A DNA stretch of 64,000 bases from Burkholderia paludis (GCF_000732615.1 NZ_JPGL01000020.1:150021-214020); one strand, 5' to 3'. Shown: positions 35,190 through 44,261, counted from the first letter of the stretch. Numbers and translations are program-made. Notes: generated by a model from the sequence alone, not told the origin.

Positions 35190-36260
35190 TTATTCCGCGC
35201 GCACCGGCACGCGGCCGGCGACCGCGCACATCAGCTCGTAGCCGATCGTGCCGCAATGGCGGGCGACGTCGTCGATCGACAGCGCGTTGCCCCACAGCTC
35301 GACGCGTGTGCCGATGCCGGCCTGCGGGCACGGGGTCAGATCGACGGTGATCATGTCCATCGACACGCGGCCGACGATCCGCGTGCGGATGCCGTCGACG
35401 ATCACGGGCGTGCCTTCGGGCGCGACGCGCGGATAGCCGTCCGCGTAGCCGCACGCGACGACGCCGATCCGCATCGGCGCCTGTGCGGAGAACGTCGAGC
35501 CGTAGCCGATGGCCTGGCCCTTCGCGATCGTCTGCACCGCGATCAGCTCGGACGCGAGCGTCATCGCGGGCTTCAGCCCCGTGTCGGCGATATCGGACGA
35601 CAACCCGGACGGCGACGCGCCGTACAGCACGATCCCCGGCCGGACCCAGTCGAAGCGCGTATCCGGGTGCCACAGCACGGCCGCCGAATTCGCGAGACTG
35701 CGCGCGCCGGCAATGTTCTGCGCGCCGCGCTCGAACGTCGCGAGCTGCTCGGCGACGCCGCGCTCGTTGTCCGCATCCGAAAAATGGGTCATCAACGTGA
35801 TCTGGCCGATGCCGGGGCACGCGCGGGCGCGCTCCCACGCGGCGCGGTATTTTTCGGGCGAGTAGCCGAGCCGGTTCATCCCGCTGTTCATCTTGAGCTG
35901 CACGTTGACCGGTTTCGACAGCCGTGCCGTTTCCAGCATCCGCATCTGCTCGTCGTTGTGGACGGTCGTCGTCAGGCTGTAGCGGTCGATCACGTCGATG
36001 TCGGTCGAGCGGAAGAAGCCTTCGAGCAGCAGGATCGGGCCGGCCCAGCCGAGTTCGCGCAGCTTGACCGCCTCGTCGAGGTCGAGCAGGCCGAAACCGT
36101 CGGTGCCGCGCAGGCCGGGAAACGCACGTGCGAGACCGTGACCGTACGCGTTGGCCTTGACGACCGCCCAGACCTTGGACGGGCCGGCAAAGCGGCGGAC
36201 GACGGAGAGATTGTTCGCGAGAGCGGCGGTGTGAATGGTGGCGGAGATCGGGCGCGGCAT
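35190..36260 (-). CDS. alr: Alanine racemase
   Basis: PLP enzyme making D-alanine for peptidoglycan (or degrading D-Ala if the DadX type). It has 356 residues. The PLP lysine is in [15 protein letters not shown], and the catalytic tyrosine is in [14 protein letters not shown]. It is co-directional with radA and 11 bases upstream of it, and divergent from lplT. Which paralogue type it is cannot be told from this window. Confidence 0.94.
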   Translation of the reverse strand: MPRPISATIHTAALANNLSVVRRFAGPSKVWAVVKANAYGHGLARAFPGLRGTDGFGLLDLDEAVKLRELGWAGPILLLEGFFRSTDIDVIDRYSLTTTVHNDEQMRMLETARLSKPVNVQLKMNSGMNRLGYSPEKYRAAWERARACPGIGQITLMTHFSDADNERGVAEQLATFERGAQNIAGARSLANSAAVLWHPDTRFDWVRPGIVLYGASPSGLSSDIADTGLKPAMTLASELIAVQTIAKGQAIGYGSTFSAQAPMRIGVVACGYADGYPRVAPEGTPVIVDGIRTRIVGRVSMDMITVDLTPCPQAGIGTRVELWGNALSIDDVARHCGTIGYELMCAVAGRVPVRAE

Positions 36261-36376
36261 GGGAAATTTACGTAAAGACGCTTGCGAATCATCAGCTTAC
36301 CGCGCCTTTTGAGCACTGAAGCCGACAATTTGCGGAACGATCGGGGAATCTTGCTAGTCCGAGTTGGCGTATTTTC

Positions 36377-36385
36377 ATGTTATAA
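36377..36385 (+). promoter_or_regulatory. Extended -10 promoter for lplT
   Basis: TGT followed by TATAAA (36377-36385) fits an extended -10 element. No convincing -35 is seen. It lies about 94 bases upstream of lplT in the more AT-rich alr/lplT gap. Confidence 0.42.
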
Positions 36386-36478
36386 AGCCGTGCGCACAAC
36401 CCATTTCGAACGGAATAAGCCGATCGCATACCAGGCGGCCTACGCGGCCCTGCCGCAGCGACGAAAGCATCGCATCAG

Positions 36479-37786
36479 ATGAAAAAAGGTTTTTACACCA
36501 TCATGGCCGCGCAGTTTTTCTCGTCGCTGGCCGACAGTGCGCTCCTCATCGCCGCCATCGCCCTGCTGAAAGACCTCCACGCCCCCAACTGGATGACACC
36601 GCTGCTGAAGCTGTTCTTCGTGTTGTCCTACGTGGTGCTGGCGGCATATGTGGGCGCGTTCGCGGATTCGCGCCCCAAGGGCCACGTGATGTTCATCACC
36701 AACTCGATCAAGGTGATCGGCTGCCTGATCATGCTGTTCGGCGCCCATCCGCTGATCGCGTACGGGATCGTCGGCTTCGGTGCAGCGGCCTACTCGCCCG
36801 CGAAATACGGCATTCTCACCGAGCTGTTGCCGGCCGACCGGCTAGTTGCCGCGAACGGCTGGATCGAAGGCACGACCGTCAGCTCGATCATCCTGGGCAC
36901 CGTGCTCGGTGGCGCGCTGATCAGCCCGCACATCGCATCGCACGTGATTGCGCACACGCCGACGTGGATCAATACGCCTGCCGAAGCCGCAATCGCAGTC
37001 ATCCTGTCGATCTACGTGATAGCGGCGCTGTTCAATTTGCGCATTCCCGATACCGGCGCCCGCTACCCGAAGCAGGAACGCGGACCGATCAAGCTGGTGG
37101 CCGACTTCGCCGATTGTTTCATGGTGCTTTGGCGCGACAAGCTCGGCCAGATTTCGCTCGCCGTCACGACACTGTTCTGGGGAGCCGGAGCGACGCTGCA
37201 GTTCATCGTCTTGAAATGGGCCGAGGTTTCGCTGGGCATGTCGCTATCCGAGGGCGCGCTGCTGCAGGCAGTCGTCGCATTCGGCGTTGCAGCCGGCGCG
37301 ATTGCCGCGGCCAGCCGGGTGCCGCTCAAGAAGTCGCTGACCGTGCTGCCCGTCGGCATCGTGATGGGCATCGCGGTGATGCTGATGGCGTTCTATTCGC
37401 GCGACCTGTTTCCGCCGCACTGGGCCGCGCACTTCGGCCACCTGCGCATGCCCGTGTACCTGATCATCGCGTACATCTTCCTGATCTGCGTCGGGGCACT
37501 GTCCGGCTACTTCGTCGTTCCGATGAACGCACTGCTGCAGCATCGCGGCCACGTGCTGCTGTCGGCCGGCCACTCGATCGCGGTGCAGAACTTCAACGAG
37601 AACCTCTCGGTGCTCGTCATGCTGTGCCTGTATGCGGTGCTGGTGTGGCTCGACGTGCCGGTCGGCGTCGTGATCGTGCTGTTCGGCACGTTCGTCTGCC
37701 TGACGATGTGGCTCGTGATGCGCCGTCACCAGGCGAACCAGCGCCAGTTCGACTCGGTCGCGCTGATCGGCGAGTCGCGGCACTGA
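36479..37786 (+). CDS. lplT: Lysophospholipid transporter LplT
   Basis: Major-facilitator inner-membrane protein of 435 residues with about twelve hydrophobic helices, beginning MKKGFYTIMAAQFFSSLADS, which is typical of LplT. It flips lyso-phospholipids inward for re-acylation. In E. coli it sits next to aas, the acyltransferase; no aas gene is next to it here. Followed by thiD 58 bases downstream on the same strand. Confidence 0.9.
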   Translation: MKKGFYTIMAAQFFSSLADSALLIAAIALLKDLHAPNWMTPLLKLFFVLSYVVLAAYVGAFADSRPKGHVMFITNSIKVIGCLIMLFGAHPLIAYGIVGFGAAAYSPAKYGILTELLPADRLVAANGWIEGTTVSSIILGTVLGGALISPHIASHVIAHTPTWINTPAEAAIAVILSIYVIAALFNLRIPDTGARYPKQERGPIKLVADFADCFMVLWRDKLGQISLAVTTLFWGAGATLQFIVLKWAEVSLGMSLSEGALLQAVVAFGVAAGAIAAASRVPLKKSLTVLPVGIVMGIAVMLMAFYSRDLFPPHWAAHFGHLRMPVYLIIAYIFLICVGALSGYFVVPMNALLQHRGHVLLSAGHSIAVQNFNENLSVLVMLCLYAVLVWLDVPVGVVIVLFGTFVCLTMWLVMRRHQANQRQFDSVALIGESRH

Positions 37787-37844
37787 CGCGCCCCTTCCCG
37801 TTCCTGTCCGCCGGCGCCGGTCTTCGAACCGGCGCATTGCCCCG

Positions 37845-38654
37845 ATGACGCACCCGATACCCAACCTCCTGACGATTGCCGGCTCCGATTCGGGCGGCGG
37901 CGCGGGCATCCAGGCCGACCTGAAGACGTTCTCCGCGCTCGGCGCCTACGGCGCCAGCGCGATTACCGCGCTGACCGCGCAGAACACGCGCGGCGTGACG
38001 GGCGTGCATGCGCCGGACGCGGCGTTCGTGACCGCGCAGCTCGACGCGGTATTCGGCGATCTCCGTATCGATGCGGTCAAGATCGGGATGCTCGCGAATG
38101 CGGCAATCGTGCACGCGGTTGCCGACGCGCTGCGGCGTTACACGCCGCGCTTCGTCGTGCTCGACACGGTCATGATCTCGACGAGTTCCCACGCGCTGCT
38201 CGCGCCCGATGCGGTCGACGCACTGCGCGATGCGCTGCTGCCGCTGGCCACCGTCGTCACGCCGAACCTGCCCGAAGCCGCCGCGCTGCTCGGCGACGCG
38301 CCCGCGATCACCGAGGACGACATGGTCCGGCAAGGCCGGGCGTTGCTGCAGGCCGGCGCGCACGCAGTGCTGATGAAAGGCGGTCACCTGCCCGATGCGT
38401 CCGCGAGCCCCGACTGGCTCGTCGACGCGACGCGGACCGTCCGGCTCGACGGTCCGCGCGTTCCCGTCAACAACACGCACGGCACGGGATGTACGCTATC
38501 GGCGGCGATCGCCGCGCTGTTGCCCCAACGGCCCGACCTCGAAAGCGCCGTACGCGAAGCGAAGGCCTACCTGACCGGCGCGATCGCGGCGAGCGACCGC
38601 CTCGACGTCGGGCACGGCGCCGGCCCCGTCCATCACTTCCACCGCTGGTGGTAA
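37845..38654 (+). CDS. thiD: Hydroxymethylpyrimidine/phosphomethylpyrimidine kinase
   Basis: Ribokinase-fold enzyme phosphorylating HMP and HMP-P for thiamine synthesis. It has 269 residues with the substrate motif IAGSDSGGGAGIQADLKTF and the anion-hole/ATP motif NNTHGTGCTLSAAIAA. No thi box is visible immediately upstream. It is convergent with the DUF1853 gene, with an 18-base gap. Confidence 0.95.
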   Translation: MTHPIPNLLTIAGSDSGGGAGIQADLKTFSALGAYGASAITALTAQNTRGVTGVHAPDAAFVTAQLDAVFGDLRIDAVKIGMLANAAIVHAVADALRRYTPRFVVLDTVMISTSSHALLAPDAVDALRDALLPLATVVTPNLPEAAALLGDAPAITEDDMVRQGRALLQAGAHAVLMKGGHLPDASASPDWLVDATRTVRLDGPRVPVNNTHGTGCTLSAAIAALLPQRPDLESAVREAKAYLTGAIAASDRLDVGHGAGPVHHFHRWW

Positions 38655-38672
38655 GCACCGGCTGACGCGACG

Positions 38673-39638
38673 TCAGCCATCCTGTGCGGCGAACGCCCGC
38701 GCGCGCGCCGGCCAGTCGTCGGGCACGATGAAGCCGCGCGACGTCTCGCGCCACGTGCCGTCGCCGCCCTTCTCATGGATGCCGATCAGTGCGGGGGCCT
38801 CGCGCGTCGTCAACACGGACGGCAGCGTGAGCGCGGCGGCCAGCGGCTCGGGTTCGAAGCCGGCGTCGGCGGCAACCCGCCGCGGCGCGAGCCACGCCAG
38901 CCGCGGCAACACGCTCCATCCGGCGCCGGCGCGCTGCGCGGCCGCCCACGCCGGCCACTGCGCGTGCGTCAGCCAGAAGCCGCGCGGGTGATCCGGCGCG
39001 ATTTCCACGGACACCGGCGGCAACGGCACGCCGTGCGGATAGAACAGCCAGCCCCGGATGAACATCTGTGCGTCGGACGGTGCGCCGTAGCCGAGCCGCG
39101 AAAATCCGTCGCGATCGCCGAGCCGCAACTGGTGGTCGAGCAGCCGGCTGCGCTTGCGATCGAACCGGTCGACGAGGTTGGGGCCGACGAAATCGGCCAG
39201 CGACGCATCGGCGTGCACCGGTGCGCAGAGATAGCACTTCACCGCGAGTTCCCAGTGCAGGCGCCGCCCGTCCGGCGCGTCGACGAGAAAATCGACTTCG
39301 CCGAGCGTCTTGCCGTTGCTGCGCAGCGGCAGATTGGCCGCGACGAGCCGCAGCGACGGGCCGTGCGTGAGGAAATACTCGAGCAGGCATTCCGCGTAGC
39401 GGCCGAGCCGCACGGGCCGCAGCCCGTCGAGCGCGCGATGCAGCGGCTCCGGCCGCGCATCGAGCGCGACGAGCCACGCTTCGACCGCCGCCCGCCCGGC
39501 CGCGTCCGGCCAAGGGAGCGCCAGCGGCGCGCCCGGGACCGCGGTGAGCAGGCTCGGGCTGGCGAGCAGCCAGCCCAGATCGCGAACCGCGACGTCGCGC
39601 AGCGTATCGACGCATGCGAACGCCGCGCCGGCCGTCAT
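38673..39638 (-). CDS. DUF1853 family protein
   Basis: Uncharacterised 321-residue soluble protein from the ATG at 39638, whose ATGA overlaps the stop of the uracil-DNA glycosylase gene. It is therefore translationally coupled to it. The central block GEVDFLVDAPDGRRLHWELA followed by VKCYL has a D (x about 13) E-x3-K pattern recalling PD-(D/E)XK nuclease cores, with flanking hydrophobic strands. The family assignment is from memory of DUF1853 N-terminal and central motifs. The C-terminal part contains SVEIAPDHPRGFWLTHAQWP. Nuclease activity is only inferred. Confidence 0.82.
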   Translation of the reverse strand: MTAGAAFACVDTLRDVAVRDLGWLLASPSLLTAVPGAPLALPWPDAAGRAAVEAWLVALDARPEPLHRALDGLRPVRLGRYAECLLEYFLTHGPSLRLVAANLPLRSNGKTLGEVDFLVDAPDGRRLHWELAVKCYLCAPVHADASLADFVGPNLVDRFDRKRSRLLDHQLRLGDRDGFSRLGYGAPSDAQMFIRGWLFYPHGVPLPPVSVEIAPDHPRGFWLTHAQWPAWAAAQRAGAGWSVLPRLAWLAPRRVAADAGFEPEPLAAALTLPSVLTTREAPALIGIHEKGGDGTWRETSRGFIVPDDWPARARAFAAQDG

Positions 39639-40645
39639 TGCCCGGCCGATCCGTTCGCGTCGGCGCCCCCGGTGCGCCTGAACGTGTCGCGCGCGAGGCA
39701 CAGGTCGGCCCATGCCTTCGACTTGTCCTGCAGGCTGCGCAGCAGGTATGCCGGGTGGTAGGTCACGATCACCGGCACGCCTTCATACGCATGCACGCGA
39801 CCGCGCAGCGACGCAATGCTTGCATCCGTCTTCAGCAAGGTCTGCGCGGCGAAACGTCCGAGCGCGACGATCAGCTTCGGCTTCACGAGCGCGACCTGCC
39901 GCTGCAGATAAGGCTCGCAGTTCGCGACCTCGTCCGGCTCGGGGTTGCGGTTGCCCGGCGGCCGGCACTTGATCACGTTCGCGATGTACACGTTGTCGCC
40001 GCGCTTGAGCGACAGCGATTGCAGCATGTTGTCAAGCAGCTTGCCGGCCTGGCCGACGAACGGCTCGCCCTGCTTGTCCTCGTTCTCGCCCGGCGCTTCG
40101 CCGATCAGCATCCAGTCCGCTTCGCGGTCGCCGACGCCGAATACGGTATTGGTGCGCTTCTCGCACAGCCGGCACAGCGTGCAGTCGGCCACGCGCGCGG
40201 CCAGCGCATCCCAGTCGAGCGCCGCAACCGGCGCTTCGGCCCGCCGCGACTCGGCCGCCGGCGCGGGTTCGCCCGGCGGGGCCGCGTCGAACCACGCGAA
40301 ATCGTCCGCCTCGGCCGGCGGCAGGTCGTCCTGCCGCGGCATCGCATCGGCCGATACCGCCGATACCGCCGATACGGGCGCGCGATCGTCAACGGCGACA
40401 CGGCGCGGCGCGCCCACCGGCTCGCGAACCGGCGACGCGTCGGCCGCCTGCCCCATATCGTCGCGCGCCGGCCCACGCGCCGCGCGCATCGGTTGCCCGG
40501 CCGCGTCGGCGGACACGCCGCCCGTCGCACCGGCCGGCGCGACGGCGGGCACATCGGCCGGCACGCCTTCATCCGCGCGCTCCCCGCGCCGCACCCAGAT
40601 CTGCGCGAGGCCCATTTCCTCGAGCGCCGCTTCAGCCCACGCCAT
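39635..40645 (-). CDS. Family-4 uracil-DNA glycosylase with an N-terminal psi-like peptide
   Basis: Removes uracil from DNA; 336 residues against about 200-230 for the catalytic core, which begins near residue 140. Motif A is [20 protein letters not shown] and motif B is [10 protein letters not shown]. The four iron-sulphur cysteines are in [10 protein letters not shown] and in [18 protein letters not shown] (C-x15-C). The N-terminal 26 residues ([20 protein letters not shown]...) resemble the N-terminal peptide of E. coli HolD. An Ala/Pro-rich linker with VSAVSAVSA follows. The start overlaps rimI by 14 bases, and the end overlaps the DUF1853 gene by 4. Confidence 0.93.
   Translation of the reverse strand: MAWAEAALEEMGLAQIWVRRGERADEGVPADVPAVAPAGATGGVSADAAGQPMRAARGPARDDMGQAADASPVREPVGAPRRVAVDDRAPVSAVSAVSADAMPRQDDLPPAEADDFAWFDAAPPGEPAPAAESRRAEAPVAALDWDALAARVADCTLCRLCEKRTNTVFGVGDREADWMLIGEAPGENEDKQGEPFVGQAGKLLDNMLQSLSLKRGDNVYIANVIKCRPPGNRNPEPDEVANCEPYLQRQVALVKPKLIVALGRFAAQTLLKTDASIASLRGRVHAYEGVPVIVTYHPAYLLRSLQDKSKAWADLCLARDTFRRTGGADANGSAGQ
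40350..40376 (-). repeat. 9-bp triplet repeat in the glycosylase linker
   Basis: Three units of GCCGATACC (last base of the third differs) on the plus strand, encoding Val-Ser-Ala three times in the disordered linker. Whole-unit changes would keep the frame. Confidence 0.85.
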
Positions 40646-41132
40646 GCGCGTCCCCCTCGTCCTTGTTCAGCGTCAGACGCATCACGATCGCGTCCTCCCG
40701 GCTGTGATGCTTCGCCGGATAGTAGTTCTTGCGCCGGCCGATCGTCACGAAGCCGAAGCGCTCATACAGATGGATCGCGCGCGCATTGGACGGCCGCACC
40801 TCGAGCAGCACGCCGTCGAGCCGCTCCGCACCCGAAATGCGCACGGCCTCGCGCAGCAGCGCGAGGCCGGCGCCCGCGCGCTGCGCGGCCGGCGCAACGC
40901 ACAGGTTCAGCAGATGCATCTCGTCGACCACCGGCATCAGCACGCAATAGCCGATCATCGAGCCCGTCACGTGCCGCAGGCACACGCCCAGATAGCCGTT
41001 GCGCAGCGAATCCTCGAAGTTGCCGCGGCTCCACGGGAATTCGTAGGCGACGTGCTCGATCGCGACGACCTCGTCGAGATCGGCATCCGTCATCGGCGCC
41101 AGATAGCGGTCGCTCAGCAACACGCCGGTCAT
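40632..41132 (-). CDS. rimI: Ribosomal protein S18 alanine N-acetyltransferase
   Basis: GNAT-family N-terminal acetyltransferase of 166 residues. Acetyl-CoA site: [19 protein letters not shown]; the conserved [20 protein letters not shown] and a late [16 protein letters not shown] follow. It overlaps the tsaB stop by 4 bases (ATGA) and the glycosylase start by 14. The tsaB-rimI pairing is widespread. Confidence 0.94.
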   Translation of the reverse strand: MTGVLLSDRYLAPMTDADLDEVVAIEHVAYEFPWSRGNFEDSLRNGYLGVCLRHVTGSMIGYCVLMPVVDEMHLLNLCVAPAAQRAGAGLALLREAVRISGAERLDGVLLEVRPSNARAIHLYERFGFVTIGRRKNYYPAKHHSREDAIVMRLTLNKDEGDAHGVG

Positions 41133-41887
41133 CCCTTCGCTCCAGCCGCCTGCGCGGCCCGTGCCGCGACGCGCTCGGCGGTCGTCTGCGCGACCTTGTC
41201 GCGCACGTATTCGGGCGCGGCCTGGTCGGCCGGCACCGTCCGCCCTGCGCGGAACGCGCGCAGCGCGGCATGGGCGACCGCCAGCGCATGCGGCAGCGCG
41301 TCGCCGTCGATCGCGGCCGCACGGGCCGCGGCCGGCCACTGCGCGCCGAACGCAGCAGCCGCATTGCCTGCGAGCGTGAACGGCACGTCGGGCACGCCGA
41401 CGGCGCCCGGTGCATCGAGCGAAGCCGGATGCAGCGTCTGCCAGTCGCCGGCGCCGTCGTCCCAGACGAAGTCCGCCCAGTAGGCTTCGTCCATCCGCGC
41501 GTCCAGCGCGGCAAGCACGCGCTGCGTGCCGGGCGTGCGCAGCCGCGCGTGCTCGGCGCACGCGAGCAGCGTGCCGATCGGCACGACCGGCAGCCCGCTT
41601 CCGAACGCGAGGCCCTGGGTAATGCCGGTCGCGGTGCGCAGGCCCGTGAACGAGCCGGGGCCCGCGCCGAACGCGATCGCATCGCAATCGGCGAGCGTCA
41701 GCCCCGATTCGGCGAAGAGTTCCTGGATCGCCGGCAGCACGCGCGTGCTCGACACGGCGCCCGTCAGCTCGTGACGGACCCAGGTTTGCGGGTTGGAAAC
41801 GGCGTCATCGGCATGAGCCGAGCGCAGCAGGGCGACCGAGCAGTATTCGGTCGACGTATCGATGGCGAGGAGCACTGTTTGCGTCAT
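41129..41887 (-). CDS. tsaB: tRNA threonylcarbamoyladenosine biosynthesis protein TsaB
   Basis: Non-catalytic partner of TsaD in making t6A at position 37 of ANN-decoding tRNAs. It has 252 residues starting [20 protein letters not shown] (ASKHA fold) with [20 protein letters not shown]. The start at 41887 matches the family; two upstream in-frame candidates do not. It is the first gene of the tsaB-rimI-udg-DUF1853 operon. Confidence 0.94.
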   Translation of the reverse strand: MTQTVLLAIDTSTEYCSVALLRSAHADDAVSNPQTWVRHELTGAVSSTRVLPAIQELFAESGLTLADCDAIAFGAGPGSFTGLRTATGITQGLAFGSGLPVVPIGTLLACAEHARLRTPGTQRVLAALDARMDEAYWADFVWDDGAGDWQTLHPASLDAPGAVGVPDVPFTLAGNAAAAFGAQWPAAARAAAIDGDALPHALAVAHAALRAFRAGRTVPADQAAPEYVRDKVAQTTAERVAARAAQAAGAKG

Positions 41888-42043
41888 GGCCGACATTGTA
41901 ATGCGACGCCCCGCTCCCACGGGCGATCGGACCCGATCCGGGCCTGCGCGCCGCGCAGCCGGCGGTTTGGAAGGATCGCTCGACCCCGCGCGGCGGCCCG
42001 CTTGTTAAGATCGCCCGACCTGAAACCCTTACGGAGACACCCG

Positions 42044-42313
42044 ATGAGCGACCTCACCGCCCAATTCGACCAGGCCCAGATCGACGTCAAGCAACTGACG
42101 GAACGGCCGGGCAACCTGACCCTGCTGCGCCTGTACGCACTCTTCAAGCAGGCCACCGACGGCGATGCGCACGGCGACAAGCCGGGCTTCACCGATATCG
42201 TCGGCAAATACAAGTACGACGCCTGGGATGCGCTGAAGGGCACGTCGCAGGATGCGGCAAAGCAGCAGTACATCGAACTCGTCGAATCGCTGAAGAACGG
42301 CACGGCTTCCTGA
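42044..42313 (+). CDS. Acyl-CoA-binding protein
   Basis: 89-residue ACBP-fold protein: four-helix bundle with the ligand motifs YALFKQATDGD and KYKYDAWDALKG. It binds long-chain acyl-CoA esters in the cytosol. The ATG at 42044 follows an ACGGAG Shine-Dalgarno-like sequence; the long in-frame extension upstream is a shadow of tsaB. ACBPs are universal in eukaryotes and patchy in bacteria, so its presence is notable. It is a stand-alone gene, plus strand. Confidence 0.93.
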   Translation: MSDLTAQFDQAQIDVKQLTERPGNLTLLRLYALFKQATDGDAHGDKPGFTDIVGKYKYDAWDALKGTSQDAAKQQYIELVESLKNGTAS

Positions 42314-42373
42314 CCGGATCCCCCGCAACCGCAATAGGCAATCAAATCAGTGGCGCAGCGCAGCAAATCTCTT

Positions 42374-42379
42374 TATAAT
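42374..42379 (+). promoter_or_regulatory. -10 box of the DEAD-box helicase promoter
   Basis: Consensus TATAAT about 295 bases before the helicase ATG. The -35 region (TGGCGC at 42351-42356) is weak. Confidence 0.5.
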
Positions 42380-42559
42380 GCTGCCTGCGTCATCCCCGCG
42401 CTCGGCTCGCAAGCCGTTCCGGCCCGACGCCTCGTAGCGTTAAGCTCCAATCCGGTTTAGAACCTGTCCCCTCCTGCTTCGACCTTCGCGGTCGTCACTT
42501 ATCAGGCTGGCGGCCCCGCTCCTGAAGCGCGCCGCACCCAAAACAGCTTCTAATGCCTC

Positions 42560-42581
42560 ATCCGCCGATGGTTCGGCGGAT
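42560..42581 (+). promoter_or_regulatory. Stable hairpin in the helicase leader
   Basis: ATCCGCCGA (42560-42568) pairs with TCGGCGGAT (42573-42581) around TGGT, a 9-bp perfect stem. No T-run follows, so it is not a terminator; it may be a regulatory or stability element. Confidence 0.5.
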
Positions 42582-42673
42582 TGCACCCGTTTCCCGATTT
42601 GCTCGCTGAATCCGACGACTTGGGTATGCGCGATTGGCGCCGACGTTTCACCCACTGTGTTTCAAGGATTGTT

Positions 42674-44209
42674 ATGACTTCGAGCATCAACTCCAGCCCG
42701 CTCAACGCGATCGCCGACCAGGCGCTCGGTCTCGACGCCGCCGCACCGGCCGCAGTCGAACCGGCGTCGGACGAGCCGAGCTTCGCGTCGCTCGGGTTGT
42801 CGCCGGAGATCGTCTCCGCGCTGCAGGCAGCCGGCTACGTGAAGCCGACGCCGGTGCAGCAGCGCGCGATTCCGGCCGGCATCGCCGGCCGTGACCTGCT
42901 GGTCTCGAGCCCGACCGGTTCGGGCAAGACCGCCGCATTCATGCTGCCCGCTATCGAACGTTTCGCGCAGCTCCAGAAGACGCAGGCGCAGCAACCGCGC
43001 GCGCCGCGTGAACCGAACCAGGGCGACCGCCGCGTGCGCCGCCCGCAACCCGTCGCCCGCCCGGGCCTGCTCGTGCTGACGCCGACCCGCGAACTCGCGA
43101 TGCAGGTCACCACGGCCGCCTCGACGTACGGCAAGCACCTGAAGCGCCTGCGCACGGTCAGCATCCTCGGCGGCGTCGCCTACGGCCAGCAGCTGATGCT
43201 GCTCGCGAAGAACCCGGAAATCCTGGTCGCCACGCCGGGCCGCCTGCTCGATCACCTCGAGCGCGGCCGCATCGACCTGTCCGAGCTGAAGATGCTCGTG
43301 CTCGACGAAGCCGACCGCATGCTCGACATGGGCTTCATCGAAGACATCGAGACGATCGTCGACGCCACGCCCGAGTCGCGCCAGACGATGCTGTTCTCGG
43401 CCACGCTCGACGGCAAGATCGGTTCGCTGACGAACCGCCTGCTGAAGGATCCCGAACGCATCGAGATCCAGCAGCGCCTCGAGTCGCGCGCCAACATCGC
43501 GCAGACCGTGCACTACGTCGACGACCGCGACCACAAGGATCGCCTGCTCGATCACCTGCTGCGCGACGACGCGCTCGACCAGGCGATCATCTTCACGGCG
43601 ACCAAAATCGACGCCGACCAGCTCGCCGGCCGTCTCGCCGACGCAGGCTTCGAATCGGCCGCGCTGCACGGCGACCTGCCGCAGGGCGCGCGCAACCGCA
43701 CGATCCGTGCGCTGCGCGAGCGCCGCGTGCGCGTGCTGGTGGCAACCGACGTCGCGGCTCGCGGCATCGACATCCCGGGCATCACGCACGTGTTCAACTA
43801 CGACCTGCCGAAGTTCGCGGAAGACTACGTGCACCGCATCGGCCGTACCGGCCGTGCAGGCCGTTCGGGCATCGCGGTGAGCCTTGTGCACCATGCCGAG
43901 CAAGGCGCGCTCAAGCGCATCGAGCGCTTCGTCCGTGCGCCGCTGCCGGTCAACGTGATCGAAGGTTTCGAACCGCGCAAGGCGCCCCCGCGCAACGGCG
44001 GCAACGGCGGTCGCGGCCGTCCGGGCGGCGGTAACGGCGGCCGGCGTTTCGGCGGCAAGCCGGGCGGCGGTCACGGCGGCAACGGCCGCAGCTACGGCAG
44101 CGGCAATGGCGGCGGCTGGAGCGGCAAGCCGGGCGGCAGCCGTGACGGCGGCCCGCGTCGCGATGGCCAGCGCAGCAGCGGCCCGCGCCGCGGCAATTCC
44201 GCATCGTAA
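42674..44209 (+). CDS. rhlE: RhlE-type DEAD-box RNA helicase
   Basis: ATP-dependent RNA helicase of 511 residues, likely in rRNA maturation, RNA turnover or cold adaptation. It has the Q motif (SPEIVSALQAAGYVKPTPVQ), Walker A SPTGSGKTAAF, DEAD box LDEADRMLDMGF, SAT in LFSATLD, and motif VI HRIGRTGRAGR. The tail (about 455-511) is Gly/Arg-rich, as in RhlE proteins, and probably binds RNA. The ATG at 42674 is the first with family similarity; the upstream frame begins at a TTG in the leader. Confidence 0.92.
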   Translation: MTSSINSSPLNAIADQALGLDAAAPAAVEPASDEPSFASLGLSPEIVSALQAAGYVKPTPVQQRAIPAGIAGRDLLVSSPTGSGKTAAFMLPAIERFAQLQKTQAQQPRAPREPNQGDRRVRRPQPVARPGLLVLTPTRELAMQVTTAASTYGKHLKRLRTVSILGGVAYGQQLMLLAKNPEILVATPGRLLDHLERGRIDLSELKMLVLDEADRMLDMGFIEDIETIVDATPESRQTMLFSATLDGKIGSLTNRLLKDPERIEIQQRLESRANIAQTVHYVDDRDHKDRLLDHLLRDDALDQAIIFTATKIDADQLAGRLADAGFESAALHGDLPQGARNRTIRALRERRVRVLVATDVAARGIDIPGITHVFNYDLPKFAEDYVHRIGRTGRAGRSGIAVSLVHHAEQGALKRIERFVRAPLPVNVIEGFEPRKAPPRNGGNGGRGRPGGGNGGRRFGGKPGGGHGGNGRSYGSGNGGGWSGKPGGSRDGGPRRDGQRSSGPRRGNSAS

Positions 44210-44261
44210 GCACACACGGGCGGCTCCCGGCCGCCCGACGGATGGCTCCGCCAATCCGGCA

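Larger units (their letters stand above)
42314..42673 (+). other. Gene-free leader region of the DEAD-box helicase gene
   Basis: 360 bases without a supported gene. It contains a consensus -10 box at 42374-42379 and then about 290 bases of presumed 5' leader with a strong hairpin at 42560-42581. An 18-codon ORF (42553-42609) lacks a Shine-Dalgarno sequence. A long leader recalls cold-regulated helicase mRNAs, but this is an inference. Confidence 0.55.

Noticed and set aside
42553..42609. 18-codon upstream ORF before the helicase
   Set aside because: No Shine-Dalgarno sequence, and it overlaps the leader hairpin.
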